This document shows, piece after piece, positions 9,907-18,059 of a DNA stretch of 64,000 bases. The notes under the pieces were generated by a model that was not told where the DNA came from, ran no database searches, and worked only from the letters and a program-made list of their open reading frames with translations. Each line of letters begins with the position of its first letter. Position 1 is the stretch's first letter. The translations under genes were made by a program, and so were the position numbers. The DNA comes from JALEFZ01 sp964564415 (GTDB taxonomy: Bacteria; Bacteroidota; Bacteroidia; J057): positions 9,272 through 73,271 of the forward strand of contig CAZMAV010000021.1 in NCBI GenBank assembly GCA_964564415.1. The letters are read 5' to 3'.

Positions 9907-10324
9907 ATGTTTAGCATAAAACCCACCATGCATACCCTGAATCGCCTCAGGGTCAAGCTCTGCGCCAAGGACCTTCAAAAAAGCAAGGAGTTCTATACCC
10001 AACTCTTCGGCGTTGAAGTCGGCTAAGACAGCGATTGGTTTGTAAGCCTGGTTTCCCCAGACAAGAAATTCGAGCTGGGCATCATCCTCGAAGGGCACAA
10101 AATCCTGCCGCCGGGTGTGGAGACCAGTAGTCATTCATCCTACCTGACCATTGTCGTAGACCGGGTAGACGAGGTCTATCAAACCGCCCTCAACCAGCGG
10201 GTATTCATCATTCAAGAGCCCCAAGATACCCCTATGGGGCCAGCGGCGCATGCTTCGCAAAGACCCCGACGGCCATCCCCTGGACATCTCCTCCCCTATT
10301 CCCGATTTCCGCTTTGGTAATTAA
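9907..10324 (+). pseudogene. VOC/glyoxalase-bleomycin resistance family protein, disrupted
   Basis: Conceptual translation from ATG 9907 (or 9928) gives a typical VOC start (LRVKLCAKDLQKSKEFYTQL, then FGVEVG). It hits TAA at 10024-10026, continues in frame (DSDWFVSLVSPDKKFELGII), then loses frame near 10232-10236. One extra base there, relative to the expected DTPWGQRRM, restores the family end RRMLRKDPDGHPLDIS, with a stop at 10322-10324. So there is one nonsense change and one +1 frameshift in a gene of otherwise normal length (about 135 codons). VOC proteins of this size are metal-dependent dioxygenase/glyoxalase-like or resistance proteins; the activity is unknown. Sequencing error is possible, but two separate lesions favour real decay. 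Confidence 0.85.
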
Positions 10325-10393
10325 GACCTTTTGAATCTACAATGCTCCCTCACCCCAAAGGAGGTCTGCCCATTATGCCATTCCTCAGACGAC

Positions 10394-12286
10394 TTAATAC
10401 AAAACCCTAAACTTGATCGTCTCCTTTATTCCCCTCAATTCGTCCAGCAGTCCCTCCTCATAGGCCTTGTCAATGTCAATGATGACGTAACCGATGCGCT
10501 CGTCGGTCTTGAGGTATTGACCCAAAATATTGATCTGGTGATGAGCCAAAATTTGAGTGATCTGGCTGAGTATGCCCGGTACGTTTTTGTGGATGTGTAA
10601 AAGGCGATGGGCCCTACCCTGAGCAGGCAGTTGAACATTGGGGAAGTTGACAGCTCCGAAGGTGTTCCCGGTATTGATATAATCCAAGACCCTTGAAGGC
10701 ACATACTGACCGATATTTTGCTGGGCTTCCTGGGTCGAACCTCCAATATGAGGAGTTAAAATGACATTTTCCAGGTTCAGAAGTTCAGATACAAAGGGAT
10801 CATCATTGCTTTTGGGCTCCCTGGGGTACACATCAACAGCCGCCCCCTGCAAATGCCCACTTTTCAAATGGCGGACCAATGCGGGAATATCCACGACTTT
10901 GCCGCGAGAAAGATTGAGCAATACAGAGCCCGGCTTCATGGCTTTGAATTCTGCCTCCCCGAAGATGTTCTCGTTTCCCTCTCTTCCATCCACATGAAGG
11001 GTAACAATGTCCACCATGCTCAGAAGGTCGTGGAGCTTGTCTACCTTGATGGCATTGCCCAGGGCCAATTTCTCAATCAAATCGTAGTAAAAGACCTTCA
11101 TCCCCATGGCCTCTGCCAGGACAGAAAGTTGGGCTCCTATGTTTCCATAGCCTACGATGCCCAGGGATTTACCCCTGACTTCGTAGCTGTTTTTGGCAGA
11201 TTTGTTCCACTTTCCCTGGTGCATGTAACGATTGAAATAGGGAATGCGGCGCATCAGCAGGATAATCTCCCCAATGGCAAGTTCGACCACCGAACGGGTA
11301 TTGCTGTAAGGGGCATTGAATGTTACGACTCCATGGTCGGCAGCTGCCGGAAGGTCAATCTGATTGGTACCAATGCAAAAAGCCCCTATCACCATGAGGC
11401 GATTGGCTGATTCCAATACCCTCCGCGTGATATGGGTCTTGGAACGAATGCCTATGATAGACACACCTTTGATCTTTTCCACCAACTCCTCTTCGCTCAG
11501 AGCCCTTCCGATGGTCTCCACCTGATAGCCCTCCGAACGGAAATAATGCTCAGCATGAGGATGAATATTCTCCAATAGGAGGACCTTAATCCTGTTTTTG
11601 GGATAGGAAAGGGCCATGGGAAGGTCGTTGAGGTAAAGGAATTCCTCAAAACTAGGCGCGATGTGATCGGCTTTGTCGAGGATATTTTCTCGAAGGACAT
11701 TTTCGGTAAAGGCAAAGAATTTTTCAGCCTCCCCCTTCTCCTTTACTTCATAGTTGGTAAAGGAATCTCCCACGATGAAAATATCTCCGGAGAGTCCCAG
11801 GGCTTTTACCGCCTTTGTCTTTCCACCTTTGCTGGCAAGGGTCGAAGAGGAATCAAAACCCGTGATAAAGCCTTCTGAGTCGAAGCTGAAGTCATTGGCG
11901 AGGATCTGTTCTTTTTTTAGGCCAAAGGACTCGGCCAGGGGTTCGATGATTTGGCGAAAGCCATAGGAAAGGAGGTAAATGTTTTCCCTGTAGGTTTGGA
12001 AAAAGCCCTGGTTGCGTCTTATGGAGTCAGAAATTTTCGACCCCAGGCGTTCTACGAGGATGTCGAGGTGGTCTCTATGGGCCTGCAGCAGCCTGATGCG
12101 ACGGTCCAAGCCTTCTTCAACGGCGATTTCACCATTTTCCACCAGTTCGCCGATGCGGTCAATCTTGGCGAGAAGGCTGTCTTTTTCGGGATGGGTGGCC
12201 AGGGATACTTCCCCTAGTTCGACCAGCGAATCTACCTGGATAAAACTTTTGTCGAAGTCTAAAAAAATATGGGTCTGCTCCTTCAT
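10394..12286 (-). CDS. serA: fused phosphoserine phosphatase-like HAD domain + D-3-phosphoglycerate dehydrogenase
   Basis: A 630-residue two-enzyme protein of serine biosynthesis. Residues 1-225 are a HAD hydrolase of SerB type: nucleophile motif FLDFDKS (Asp10, Asp12), Lys in ASKGGKTKA (about 152-158) and acidic motif IVGDSFTN (171-178). Residues 232-550 are phosphoglycerate dehydrogenase: NAD motif GIVGYGNIG (376-384) and catalytic Arg461 (NLSRGKVVD), Glu490 and His513 (TPHIGGST), with the same spacing as in E. coli SerA. Residues 558-630 are an ACT domain, the usual site of serine feedback. The protein would carry the first and last steps of serine synthesis; the transaminase SerC is not in the window. 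Phosphatase substrate specificity is inferred. The length is about 220 more than stand-alone SerA because of the HAD part. Confidence 0.9.
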   Translation of the reverse strand: MKEQTHIFLDFDKSFIQVDSLVELGEVSLATHPEKDSLLAKIDRIGELVENGEIAVEEGLDRRIRLLQAHRDHLDILVERLGSKISDSIRRNQGFFQTYRENIYLLSYGFRQIIEPLAESFGLKKEQILANDFSFDSEGFITGFDSSSTLASKGGKTKAVKALGLSGDIFIVGDSFTNYEVKEKGEAEKFFAFTENVLRENILDKADHIAPSFEEFLYLNDLPMALSYPKNRIKVLLLENIHPHAEHYFRSEGYQVETIGRALSEEELVEKIKGVSIIGIRSKTHITRRVLESANRLMVIGAFCIGTNQIDLPAAADHGVVTFNAPYSNTRSVVELAIGEIILLMRRIPYFNRYMHQGKWNKSAKNSYEVRGKSLGIVGYGNIGAQLSVLAEAMGMKVFYYDLIEKLALGNAIKVDKLHDLLSMVDIVTLHVDGREGNENIFGEAEFKAMKPGSVLLNLSRGKVVDIPALVRHLKSGHLQGAAVDVYPREPKSNDDPFVSELLNLENVILTPHIGGSTQEAQQNIGQYVPSRVLDYINTGNTFGAVNFPNVQLPAQGRAHRLLHIHKNVPGILSQITQILAHHQINILGQYLKTDERIGYVIIDIDKAYEEGLLDELRGIKETIKFRVLY

Positions 12287-12326
12287 GTTTCACTTCTTTC
12301 CCGAGCAAATTAATGATTTATCAATA

Positions 12327-12437
12327 ATGATTATCACGAATCGTTTTTTGCGTTTCAACCCATAGTGCTTTTGGGGTTGAAAATAAGTTACTTATGATAA
12401 GTCCAACAGCGCTTTAGCCATTCATCCATGATAATCT
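12327..12437 (+). repeat. palindromic intergenic repeat, copy A
   Basis: About 111 bp. The left end is AATGATTATCACGAATCG and the right end is CATTCATCCATGATAATC, which are imperfect inverted repeats. Inside is a CAACCC...GGGGTTG hairpin and the shared block CCAACAGCGCTTTAGCC. It belongs to the same family as 19434-19544, 23546-23664, 54204-54314 and 62555-62669. It sits in the 432-nt gap between the divergent serA and yceI-like genes, 40 nt upstream of the serA start codon. The rest of that gap shows nothing further. Confidence 0.85.
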
Positions 12438-12718
12438 TTAATTATTTCAGAAAGCTGTGAAAGTAGTCAAAAATATGAATTGAGATACAAATATTTCCTC
12501 CGAGAATAAACATTAATGTTTTAACATCGTTTCTTTACTCGACTAGCAGCTAAGCATTTCAATTCAGATACTTGCTTAGGCTTCCTTCCCTTGAGACTCA
12601 CCCTGCACCCTGAAAAGTCAGGTTTTTGAAGCTTGGGAATGAATAGCCTGAGAGATGCCGAAAGGAGATGGCAAGGCCTGCAGACCTATCACTAAAAGAC
12701 CTAATAAGTTTTCAAAAA

Positions 12719-13303
12719 ATGAAGAAGCTAACTTTTCTTACCCTGACCCTACTCATGGGCCTGGCAGCTCAGGCTCAGACTACCTGGGTTTTCGATGCGG
12801 CCCACACCAGCGTTGGTTTTTCTGTTATGCACCTGATTATCACAGAGGTAGACGGGAAATTCGAAAAGTATGATGGGCAGTTGACCACCACAAAGGATGA
12901 CTTTACCGATGCCAACATCAACTTCACCATCGATGTGAACTCCATCAACACCGGACAGGCAAAGCGCGATGGCCACCTCAAGAGCGACGACTTCTTTGAC
13001 GCTGGTAGCCACCCTCAAATCACCTTCAAAGGAGAGTCTTTGAAGAAAGTGAAGGGCAACAAGTACAAGCTCAAAGGAGACCTGACCATGAGAGGAACGA
13101 CCAAGCCCGTGGAACTGGATGTCAAGTACCTGGGAACCGTCCAGGATCCCTATGGCAATACCAAGGCCGGTTTTAAAATCAGTGGAGAAGTAGACCGCTT
13201 TGACTACGGCCTCAAGTGGGATGCAGCTACTGAAGCAGGTAACCTCGTCGTGAGCCGTGAAGTAAAAATCGACGTCGACGTGCAGCTCCTGAAGCAGGAA
13301 TAG
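12719..13303 (+). CDS. YceI family periplasmic lipid-binding protein
   Basis: A 194-residue protein when started at ATG 12719, which places a clean signal peptide (MKKLTFLTLTLLMGLAAQAQ) at the N-terminus; the frame also opens upstream at 12668 without a leader. The mature part is a full YceI lipocalin-like barrel: WVFDAAHTSVGFSVMHL, INFTIDVNSINTGQAKRDGH, LKSDDFFDAGSHPQITFKG, LTMRGTTKPVELDVKY and FGLKWD-type ending (DYGLKWDAATEAGNLVVS). Family members bind isoprenoid or amphiphilic lipids in the periplasm and are often linked to stress or electron-carrier metabolism. It is a single-gene unit closed by a terminator. Confidence 0.93.
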   Translation: MKKLTFLTLTLLMGLAAQAQTTWVFDAAHTSVGFSVMHLIITEVDGKFEKYDGQLTTTKDDFTDANINFTIDVNSINTGQAKRDGHLKSDDFFDAGSHPQITFKGESLKKVKGNKYKLKGDLTMRGTTKPVELDVKYLGTVQDPYGNTKAGFKISGEVDRFDYGLKWDAATEAGNLVVSREVKIDVDVQLLKQE

Positions 13304-13330
13304 TTTTACATTCTAGCCAAAGCATAAAAA

Positions 13331-13358
13331 AAGGAGGGCTTAACACCTTCCTTTTTTT
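13331..13358. terminator. bidirectional rho-independent terminator
   Basis: Stem AAGGAGGG / CCTTCCTT (one G-U pair, 7-nt loop) with T-runs on both strands. It lies between the converging YceI gene (+) and the DUF2807 gene (-) and probably serves both. Confidence 0.85.
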
Positions 13359-13390
13359 ATTTACCACAGCTGTGGTGGATGTTTTCCATC

Positions 13391-14194
13391 CTAATTTACT
13401 TTCCTCAGGTCTCCGCTGCCGGAGATGCTTGAATTTACGGCGCTGGGGCTTCCTTTGTAGTGGACATCTCCAGAGCCGGATATGCTTACGTCAAGGACCC
13501 CTCCCACTACGGTGATTTCTCCATCTCCCGAACCGGAAACCGAGATTTGGGTATTTTGGCTGCTCAGGTCAAAGGCTTTGACGTCTCCCGAACCGGAAAT
13601 CCTGCTTTGATGGTCCTGGGTCTTTCCGATCAGGAAGAGCTTACCAGAGCCTGAAATATTGCTCCTGGTTATGCTGCTCTCAAAATCCATTTCCATCTTT
13701 CCTGAGCCCGAGATATCGAAGCTGGTCGAAGAAATCACATTGGCAGCGGTAAGTTTGATCTCACCTGATCCCGATACCTTACCGACAAAATCCTGGGCCA
13801 AAAAGAGGCTGTCCTCTCCCATGATCTCACCCGATCCCGATACCGCCAGTCGGCTCAAAGGCTGTCCCTGGGGAACCTGAACAAAGACATCAAAATCATA
13901 GCTGAAAAAGCATCCCTCCACATCGACGATGAGTTCGCCGTTCTTCACGCGGATATTCATGGCCTCGAGTACATTTTCATCTCCTTCTACGATGACCTCC
14001 TGGCTTTTTCCCTGACTGACGTGGACAGTAGCGGCATCTACCAGTTTGATAGATCCAAAAGAAGGCAGCAACAGTGTGTCAGACTGCAGAACTCCATTTC
14101 CGTTCTTGCAGATGCCCTCAGGCGAACATGCGGTATTTGTCAGGGCCAATACCAGGGCAGCCAGAGCACCGAGTAACATAAATGACTTTTTCAT
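13391..14194 (-). CDS. DUF2807 (head GIN domain) lipoprotein
   Basis: A 267-residue lipoprotein when started at ATG 14194, giving a leader MKKSFMLLGALAALVLALTN followed by the lipobox TAC, Cys23. The frame extends 13 codons further upstream, but without a leader there. The mature part is a DUF2807 / head-GIN-domain beta-helix (FGSIKLVDAATVHVSQG, VEGDENVLEAMNI). It carries at least seven evenly spaced SGSG(E/D/K) turns (VSGSGEI, ISGSGKM, ISGSGDV, VSGSGDG). DUF2807 proteins are widespread surface proteins of unknown function in this phylum. The gap 14195-14499 upstream holds no other recognisable feature. Confidence 0.88.
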   Translation of the reverse strand: MKKSFMLLGALAALVLALTNTACSPEGICKNGNGVLQSDTLLLPSFGSIKLVDAATVHVSQGKSQEVIVEGDENVLEAMNIRVKNGELIVDVEGCFFSYDFDVFVQVPQGQPLSRLAVSGSGEIMGEDSLFLAQDFVGKVSGSGEIKLTAANVISSTSFDISGSGKMEMDFESSITRSNISGSGKLFLIGKTQDHQSRISGSGDVKAFDLSSQNTQISVSGSGDGEITVVGGVLDVSISGSGDVHYKGSPSAVNSSISGSGDLRKVN

Positions 14195-14499
14195 ATCAAT
14201 GGGTTTTGGTGTATTGTATTTCAAATGATTCACCCAAAAAACAAGTTAAAATCACCACAGATGCAGGGACAAGGGATGAAGGCGAGAGCCGGGGGAATGA
14301 AAGTGGAAAAGAAAGTAGTGAGTGATGAGAGGAGACTCCTTCGAATAAGAAAACAATTGAGAAATCGGCCCATTCGAGGTATTAAGGTGGTTTTCGGCTA
14401 ATTTGTGAAAAATCTAAGATTGTCTAATCAAAATTGATGTTTTAACAGTTATTTAGCCATACAAAAGATTTTTCTTATCCATACCACAATTCACCTACC

Positions 14500-16932
14500 A
14501 TGTTAAAGAAAATAGGAGTCCTACTCGCTTTTTCCCTTTCCTTTTGTGTCAGCCTAATTCATGGTCAGCCCATGGCTCCGATCGAGGATCAGGCTATTCT
14601 GATTACGGGAAAAATCGTGGACGCCCAATCTCGTGAAGGCCTTGAGTTCGCTACGGTTCAGCTATTCGATGCAAGAGATAGCACAGCGGTCAGCGGCAAA
14701 CTCAGCAACAAGCAGGGTGAATTTTCCCTTAAAGCTGGTCGTGGAGAATATTACCTTGCCATTAGCTTTCTGGGTTATGAGAAAAGGCTTATCTCCGACA
14801 TAGATCTCAAAAGAGGGGACCGAAGCAAAGACTTGGGTACCCTGGCCATGAAGTCCGCCGAAATGGCTATGGACGAGGTAGAAATTACCTCTCAGAAAAG
14901 TCAGGTTGAGTTCAAACTGGACAAGCGGGTCTACAACGTCAGCAAAGACCTGACAGCAATTGGAAGTTCTGCGGACGAGTTGTTGCAAAACCTTCCCTCC
15001 GTAGAAGTGGATGGAGAAGGAAATGTAAGCCTCAGGGGAAGTCAAAACGTCCGTATCCTCATAAACGGAAAGCCTTCCGGTATCCTTTCGGGGGGTCCCG
15101 ATGCCCTTCGACTCCTGCAGGGGAATCAGATTGAGCGGATAGAGATTATCACCAATCCCTCTGCCAAGTACGATGCTGAAGGAGAAGTCGGCATCATTAA
15201 CATTATCCTAAAGGAAAATAGCAAGCGAGGCCTCAATGGTTCCTTTTCATTGGATGGAGGTTATCCAAGCCGTTTTGGTGCTTCTGCCAATGTCAACCTC
15301 CGCAGGGACTGGTTAAACCTATTTGTCGATGCAGGGGTCAACTACCGCAACGCTCCGGGCCAGGCATTTTTCACCCAAACCAATACCTTTGAAGATACCA
15401 GCTTCACCTTCATTACTGACCGTGAATTTTTCAGGGGTGGCTGGACTCCTACCCTTCGATTTGGTTCGGAGTTTTTTATCAATAAAAAAAATACCATCAC
15501 CCTAGCCGGAAATTTTCAATGGCGAAATGGGGACAACCTGACCCGCCTGACCTATTCGGACTTTGATGAAGGGGGAGACCTAACCCAAATTACAGAGAGG
15601 GTAAGCTCCGAGAGGGAATCCCGCGACAGCTACGGACTTGAGGGAAATTACACCAAAACTTTTGACCAAAAAGACAGAAAGTGGACGGTAGACTTCAATT
15701 TTGATGTTACCAACGATGCCGAGCTTTCCGATGTTGACCAGACCCTGGTGGAAGGAAATGGAAATGCCCCTGCCGATCAGCGCATCTCCAACATCGAAGG
15801 CAGACAGACCTTCTTTTTACAGACCGATTACGTCCAGCCCTTTGGCAATGGATTCAAATTCGAGACAGGGGGAAGGGCTTCTTACCGGACTTTCAACAAT
15901 GATTACAAGGTGGAATCATTTATCGGCGGTGAGTGGGTTCCTTTGGATGAATTCTTCAACCAGTTTATTTATCTGGAAGGTATATATGCCGGATATGGTA
16001 TTTTAAGCCAGGAACTGGACAAGCTTTCTTATCAGGTGGGGCTTCGGGTAGAAAATACTGATATTGTTACGGAGTCTGTCAAAGACAATGAACGCAACCC
16101 TAGGAACTATACCAATTTCTTTCCCAGCGCAGGAATTTCCTACAAAATCAGACCTACGACCACCCTTCAGTTTAGCTACAGCCGACGCATTTCCAGGCCT
16201 GATTCCTGGACCCTTATTCCCTTCCGAAACTTTGCGGATGCCAGAAATACCTATGAAGGCAATCCCTTCCTCAACCCGGAATTTACCCAATCTTTTGAAA
16301 CCGGATTTCTGGATTATCAGGACAAAGGCTCATTTTTGGCGAGCATCTATTATCGTTACCGCACCGACGTCATCGAGCGAATCACCGTATTTGAGCAGGA
16401 TCGTACACGGATGATTCCTATCAACCTGTCGACCCAACATGCTTTTGGTTTGGAAGCCTCTGTATCCAGGGATCTTTTTGACTGGTGGAAGATGAGTGCC
16501 AATGCTAATTTTTCTAGGGCCATCACCAGTGGCGTCTACAAAGACAGCTTGTACGAGGCTGATACTTACATTTTGATCGGAAGGGCCAATTCCCGGTGGA
16601 TTTGGGACAAGGTCGGAAATCTTCAGGCGACCTTTTCTTACCGAAGCCCAAGGATCACCACACAGGGCCGATCCAGGGCTGTATATGCCTTAGACCTGGG
16701 TCTTTCAAGGGATATTTTTAATGGCAAAGGCAGTGTGAGCTTTAACGTCAGGGATGTGTTCAACTCCAGAAAATACAGGTCCACGGTAACAGGACCTACC
16801 TTTACCCGGGAACTATTGTACCAGCGCAGGTTGAGGCAGTACACCATTTCCCTGACTTATCAGCTCAACCAAGACCCCCGAAAAAACAGAAGTGGGAGAG
16901 ATAGAGCTGGCGGGGGTGACTTCGATTATTGA
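14500..16932 (+). CDS. TonB-dependent outer-membrane receptor (OMP_b-brl_3 type)
   Basis: An 810-residue outer-membrane receptor. Signal peptide 1-22 (SLIHGQ). A carboxypeptidase-like regulatory beta-sandwich lies at about 33-115 (ITGKIVDAQSREGLEFATVQ) and a TonB plug at about 130-225 (SSADELLQNLPSVEVDGEGN, VRILINGKPSG, IERIEIITNPSAKYDAEGEV). A 3'-long barrel from about 370 onward matches the outer-membrane beta-barrel family (FSYSRRISRPDSWTLIPF, NPFLNPEFTQSFETGF). It ends in a short glycine/arginine/aspartate tail (RSGRDRAGGGDFDY). No SusD partner is adjacent, so a polysaccharide locus is unlikely; family members take up peptides, siderophores or similar. The substrate is unknown. Confidence 0.92.
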   Translation: MLKKIGVLLAFSLSFCVSLIHGQPMAPIEDQAILITGKIVDAQSREGLEFATVQLFDARDSTAVSGKLSNKQGEFSLKAGRGEYYLAISFLGYEKRLISDIDLKRGDRSKDLGTLAMKSAEMAMDEVEITSQKSQVEFKLDKRVYNVSKDLTAIGSSADELLQNLPSVEVDGEGNVSLRGSQNVRILINGKPSGILSGGPDALRLLQGNQIERIEIITNPSAKYDAEGEVGIINIILKENSKRGLNGSFSLDGGYPSRFGASANVNLRRDWLNLFVDAGVNYRNAPGQAFFTQTNTFEDTSFTFITDREFFRGGWTPTLRFGSEFFINKKNTITLAGNFQWRNGDNLTRLTYSDFDEGGDLTQITERVSSERESRDSYGLEGNYTKTFDQKDRKWTVDFNFDVTNDAELSDVDQTLVEGNGNAPADQRISNIEGRQTFFLQTDYVQPFGNGFKFETGGRASYRTFNNDYKVESFIGGEWVPLDEFFNQFIYLEGIYAGYGILSQELDKLSYQVGLRVENTDIVTESVKDNERNPRNYTNFFPSAGISYKIRPTTTLQFSYSRRISRPDSWTLIPFRNFADARNTYEGNPFLNPEFTQSFETGFLDYQDKGSFLASIYYRYRTDVIERITVFEQDRTRMIPINLSTQHAFGLEASVSRDLFDWWKMSANANFSRAITSGVYKDSLYEADTYILIGRANSRWIWDKVGNLQATFSYRSPRITTQGRSRAVYALDLGLSRDIFNGKGSVSFNVRDVFNSRKYRSTVTGPTFTRELLYQRRLRQYTISLTYQLNQDPRKNRSGRDRAGGGDFDY

Positions 16933-17110
16933 TGGGAATCATCCAGGTACTAGCATTGTCAGAACCTAGCTAATCCAACAGGCCAGAGACAAAAAGTTTA
17001 TCTACATGAAAACTTAGTTGCTGGCAACTTGACAAAATAAATATTAGAATGGAAGAGGCAAAAGGATCATGTATCCCTTTGTCTCTTTACATGTTAACTT
17101 AATCCTAACT

Positions 17111-18028
17111 ATGAGCATCCGGGTATCGGTCATTCAGGACAGTCCCGTTTTTTTTGACAAGGAAAAGACCCTGGACAAAGTAGCTGCCTGGGTAAAAAGG
17201 GAGGCCGGGGAGGGCTGTGATTTGATTCTTTTCCCCGAGTCCTTTGTTCCTGGATATCCCCGGGGCTTTGATTTTGGAACAAAGGTGGGCAGCCGAAGCG
17301 ATGCGGGGAGAGAACTTTACCTGCAATACTGGCAGCAAAGCTTCGAAATAGGAAACAAGGAGCAGGAGAGGTTGGAGGCCCTGGCCCGTAGCTATGAGGT
17401 CTACCTAATATTGGGAGTTACGGAGCGAAGGGCTCAAAGTGGGAGCCTTTACTGTTCCATGCTCTACATCTCCCCTCACAAAGGGCTGGAGGCCGTCCAC
17501 CGCAAAATAAAGCCGACGGGAAGCGAACGGATTATTTGGGCAGAGGGGGGAAAAGAATCCCTGGTCAGCCTGCAAACTCCCTGGGGGCGATTGGGGGGGC
17601 TTATCTGTTGGGAAAATTACATGCCGGAGGCGCGGATGGCCATGTATAGCCAGGGAGTTGAGATTTACCTTGCTCCTACTGCCGACGCAAGAGAGACTTG
17701 GACGGCCAGCATGCAGCACATTGCCCTGGAAGGAAGATGCTTTGTCCTCTCCGCCAATCAATGTGTCCAGGCTTCAGACATTCCTGATTCATTCCTGCCC
17801 TACCTCAGGGATAAAAGCCAGGCAGCCTGCAGGGGAGGAAGCCTCATTGTTTCGCCTTTGGGTAAGGTCTTGGCTGGCCCTCTCTATGGAAGTTCGGGAG
17901 CCCTGCGCCTGAGCCTGGACATGGAGGATATCATTCGGGCCAAATTGGATTTCGATCCAAGCGGTCATTATCGGAGGGAAGATTTATTTACAAAAACCAA
18001 AGGGCCCCACCCAAAGGATGGACCCTGA
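17111..18028 (+). CDS. nitrilase / cyanide hydratase family enzyme
   Basis: A 305-residue cytoplasmic hydrolase started at ATG 17111 (MSIRVSVIQDSP), which matches the family start; the open frame begins at 17069. The Glu-Lys-Cys triad is clear: Glu43 in LFPESFVPGYPRG, Lys in HRKIKPTGSER (about 130-140) and Cys166 in GGLICWENYMPEARMA. The FPESFVPGYPRG and RKIKPTGSERIIWAEGG blocks are those of true nitrilases (nitrile to carboxylate plus ammonia) rather than of amidases or carbamoylases. It may act on plant or microbial nitriles. It is a single gene; its 3' end meets a degraded T9SS gene on the other strand. Confidence 0.88.
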   Translation: MSIRVSVIQDSPVFFDKEKTLDKVAAWVKREAGEGCDLILFPESFVPGYPRGFDFGTKVGSRSDAGRELYLQYWQQSFEIGNKEQERLEALARSYEVYLILGVTERRAQSGSLYCSMLYISPHKGLEAVHRKIKPTGSERIIWAEGGKESLVSLQTPWGRLGGLICWENYMPEARMAMYSQGVEIYLAPTADARETWTASMQHIALEGRCFVLSANQCVQASDIPDSFLPYLRDKSQAACRGGSLIVSPLGKVLAGPLYGSSGALRLSLDMEDIIRAKLDFDPSGHYRREDLFTKTKGPHPKDGP

Positions 18029-18059
18029 TAAGATCAAAAGACCGATATTGACTTACACA

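Noticed and set aside
10117..10320. Short plus-strand frame as an independent gene
   Set aside because: It is the middle of the disrupted VOC gene read past its frameshift.
13391..14194. CRISPR-like regular repeats
   Set aside because: The repeats encode SGSG turns in frame, differ in sequence and have no uniform spacers.
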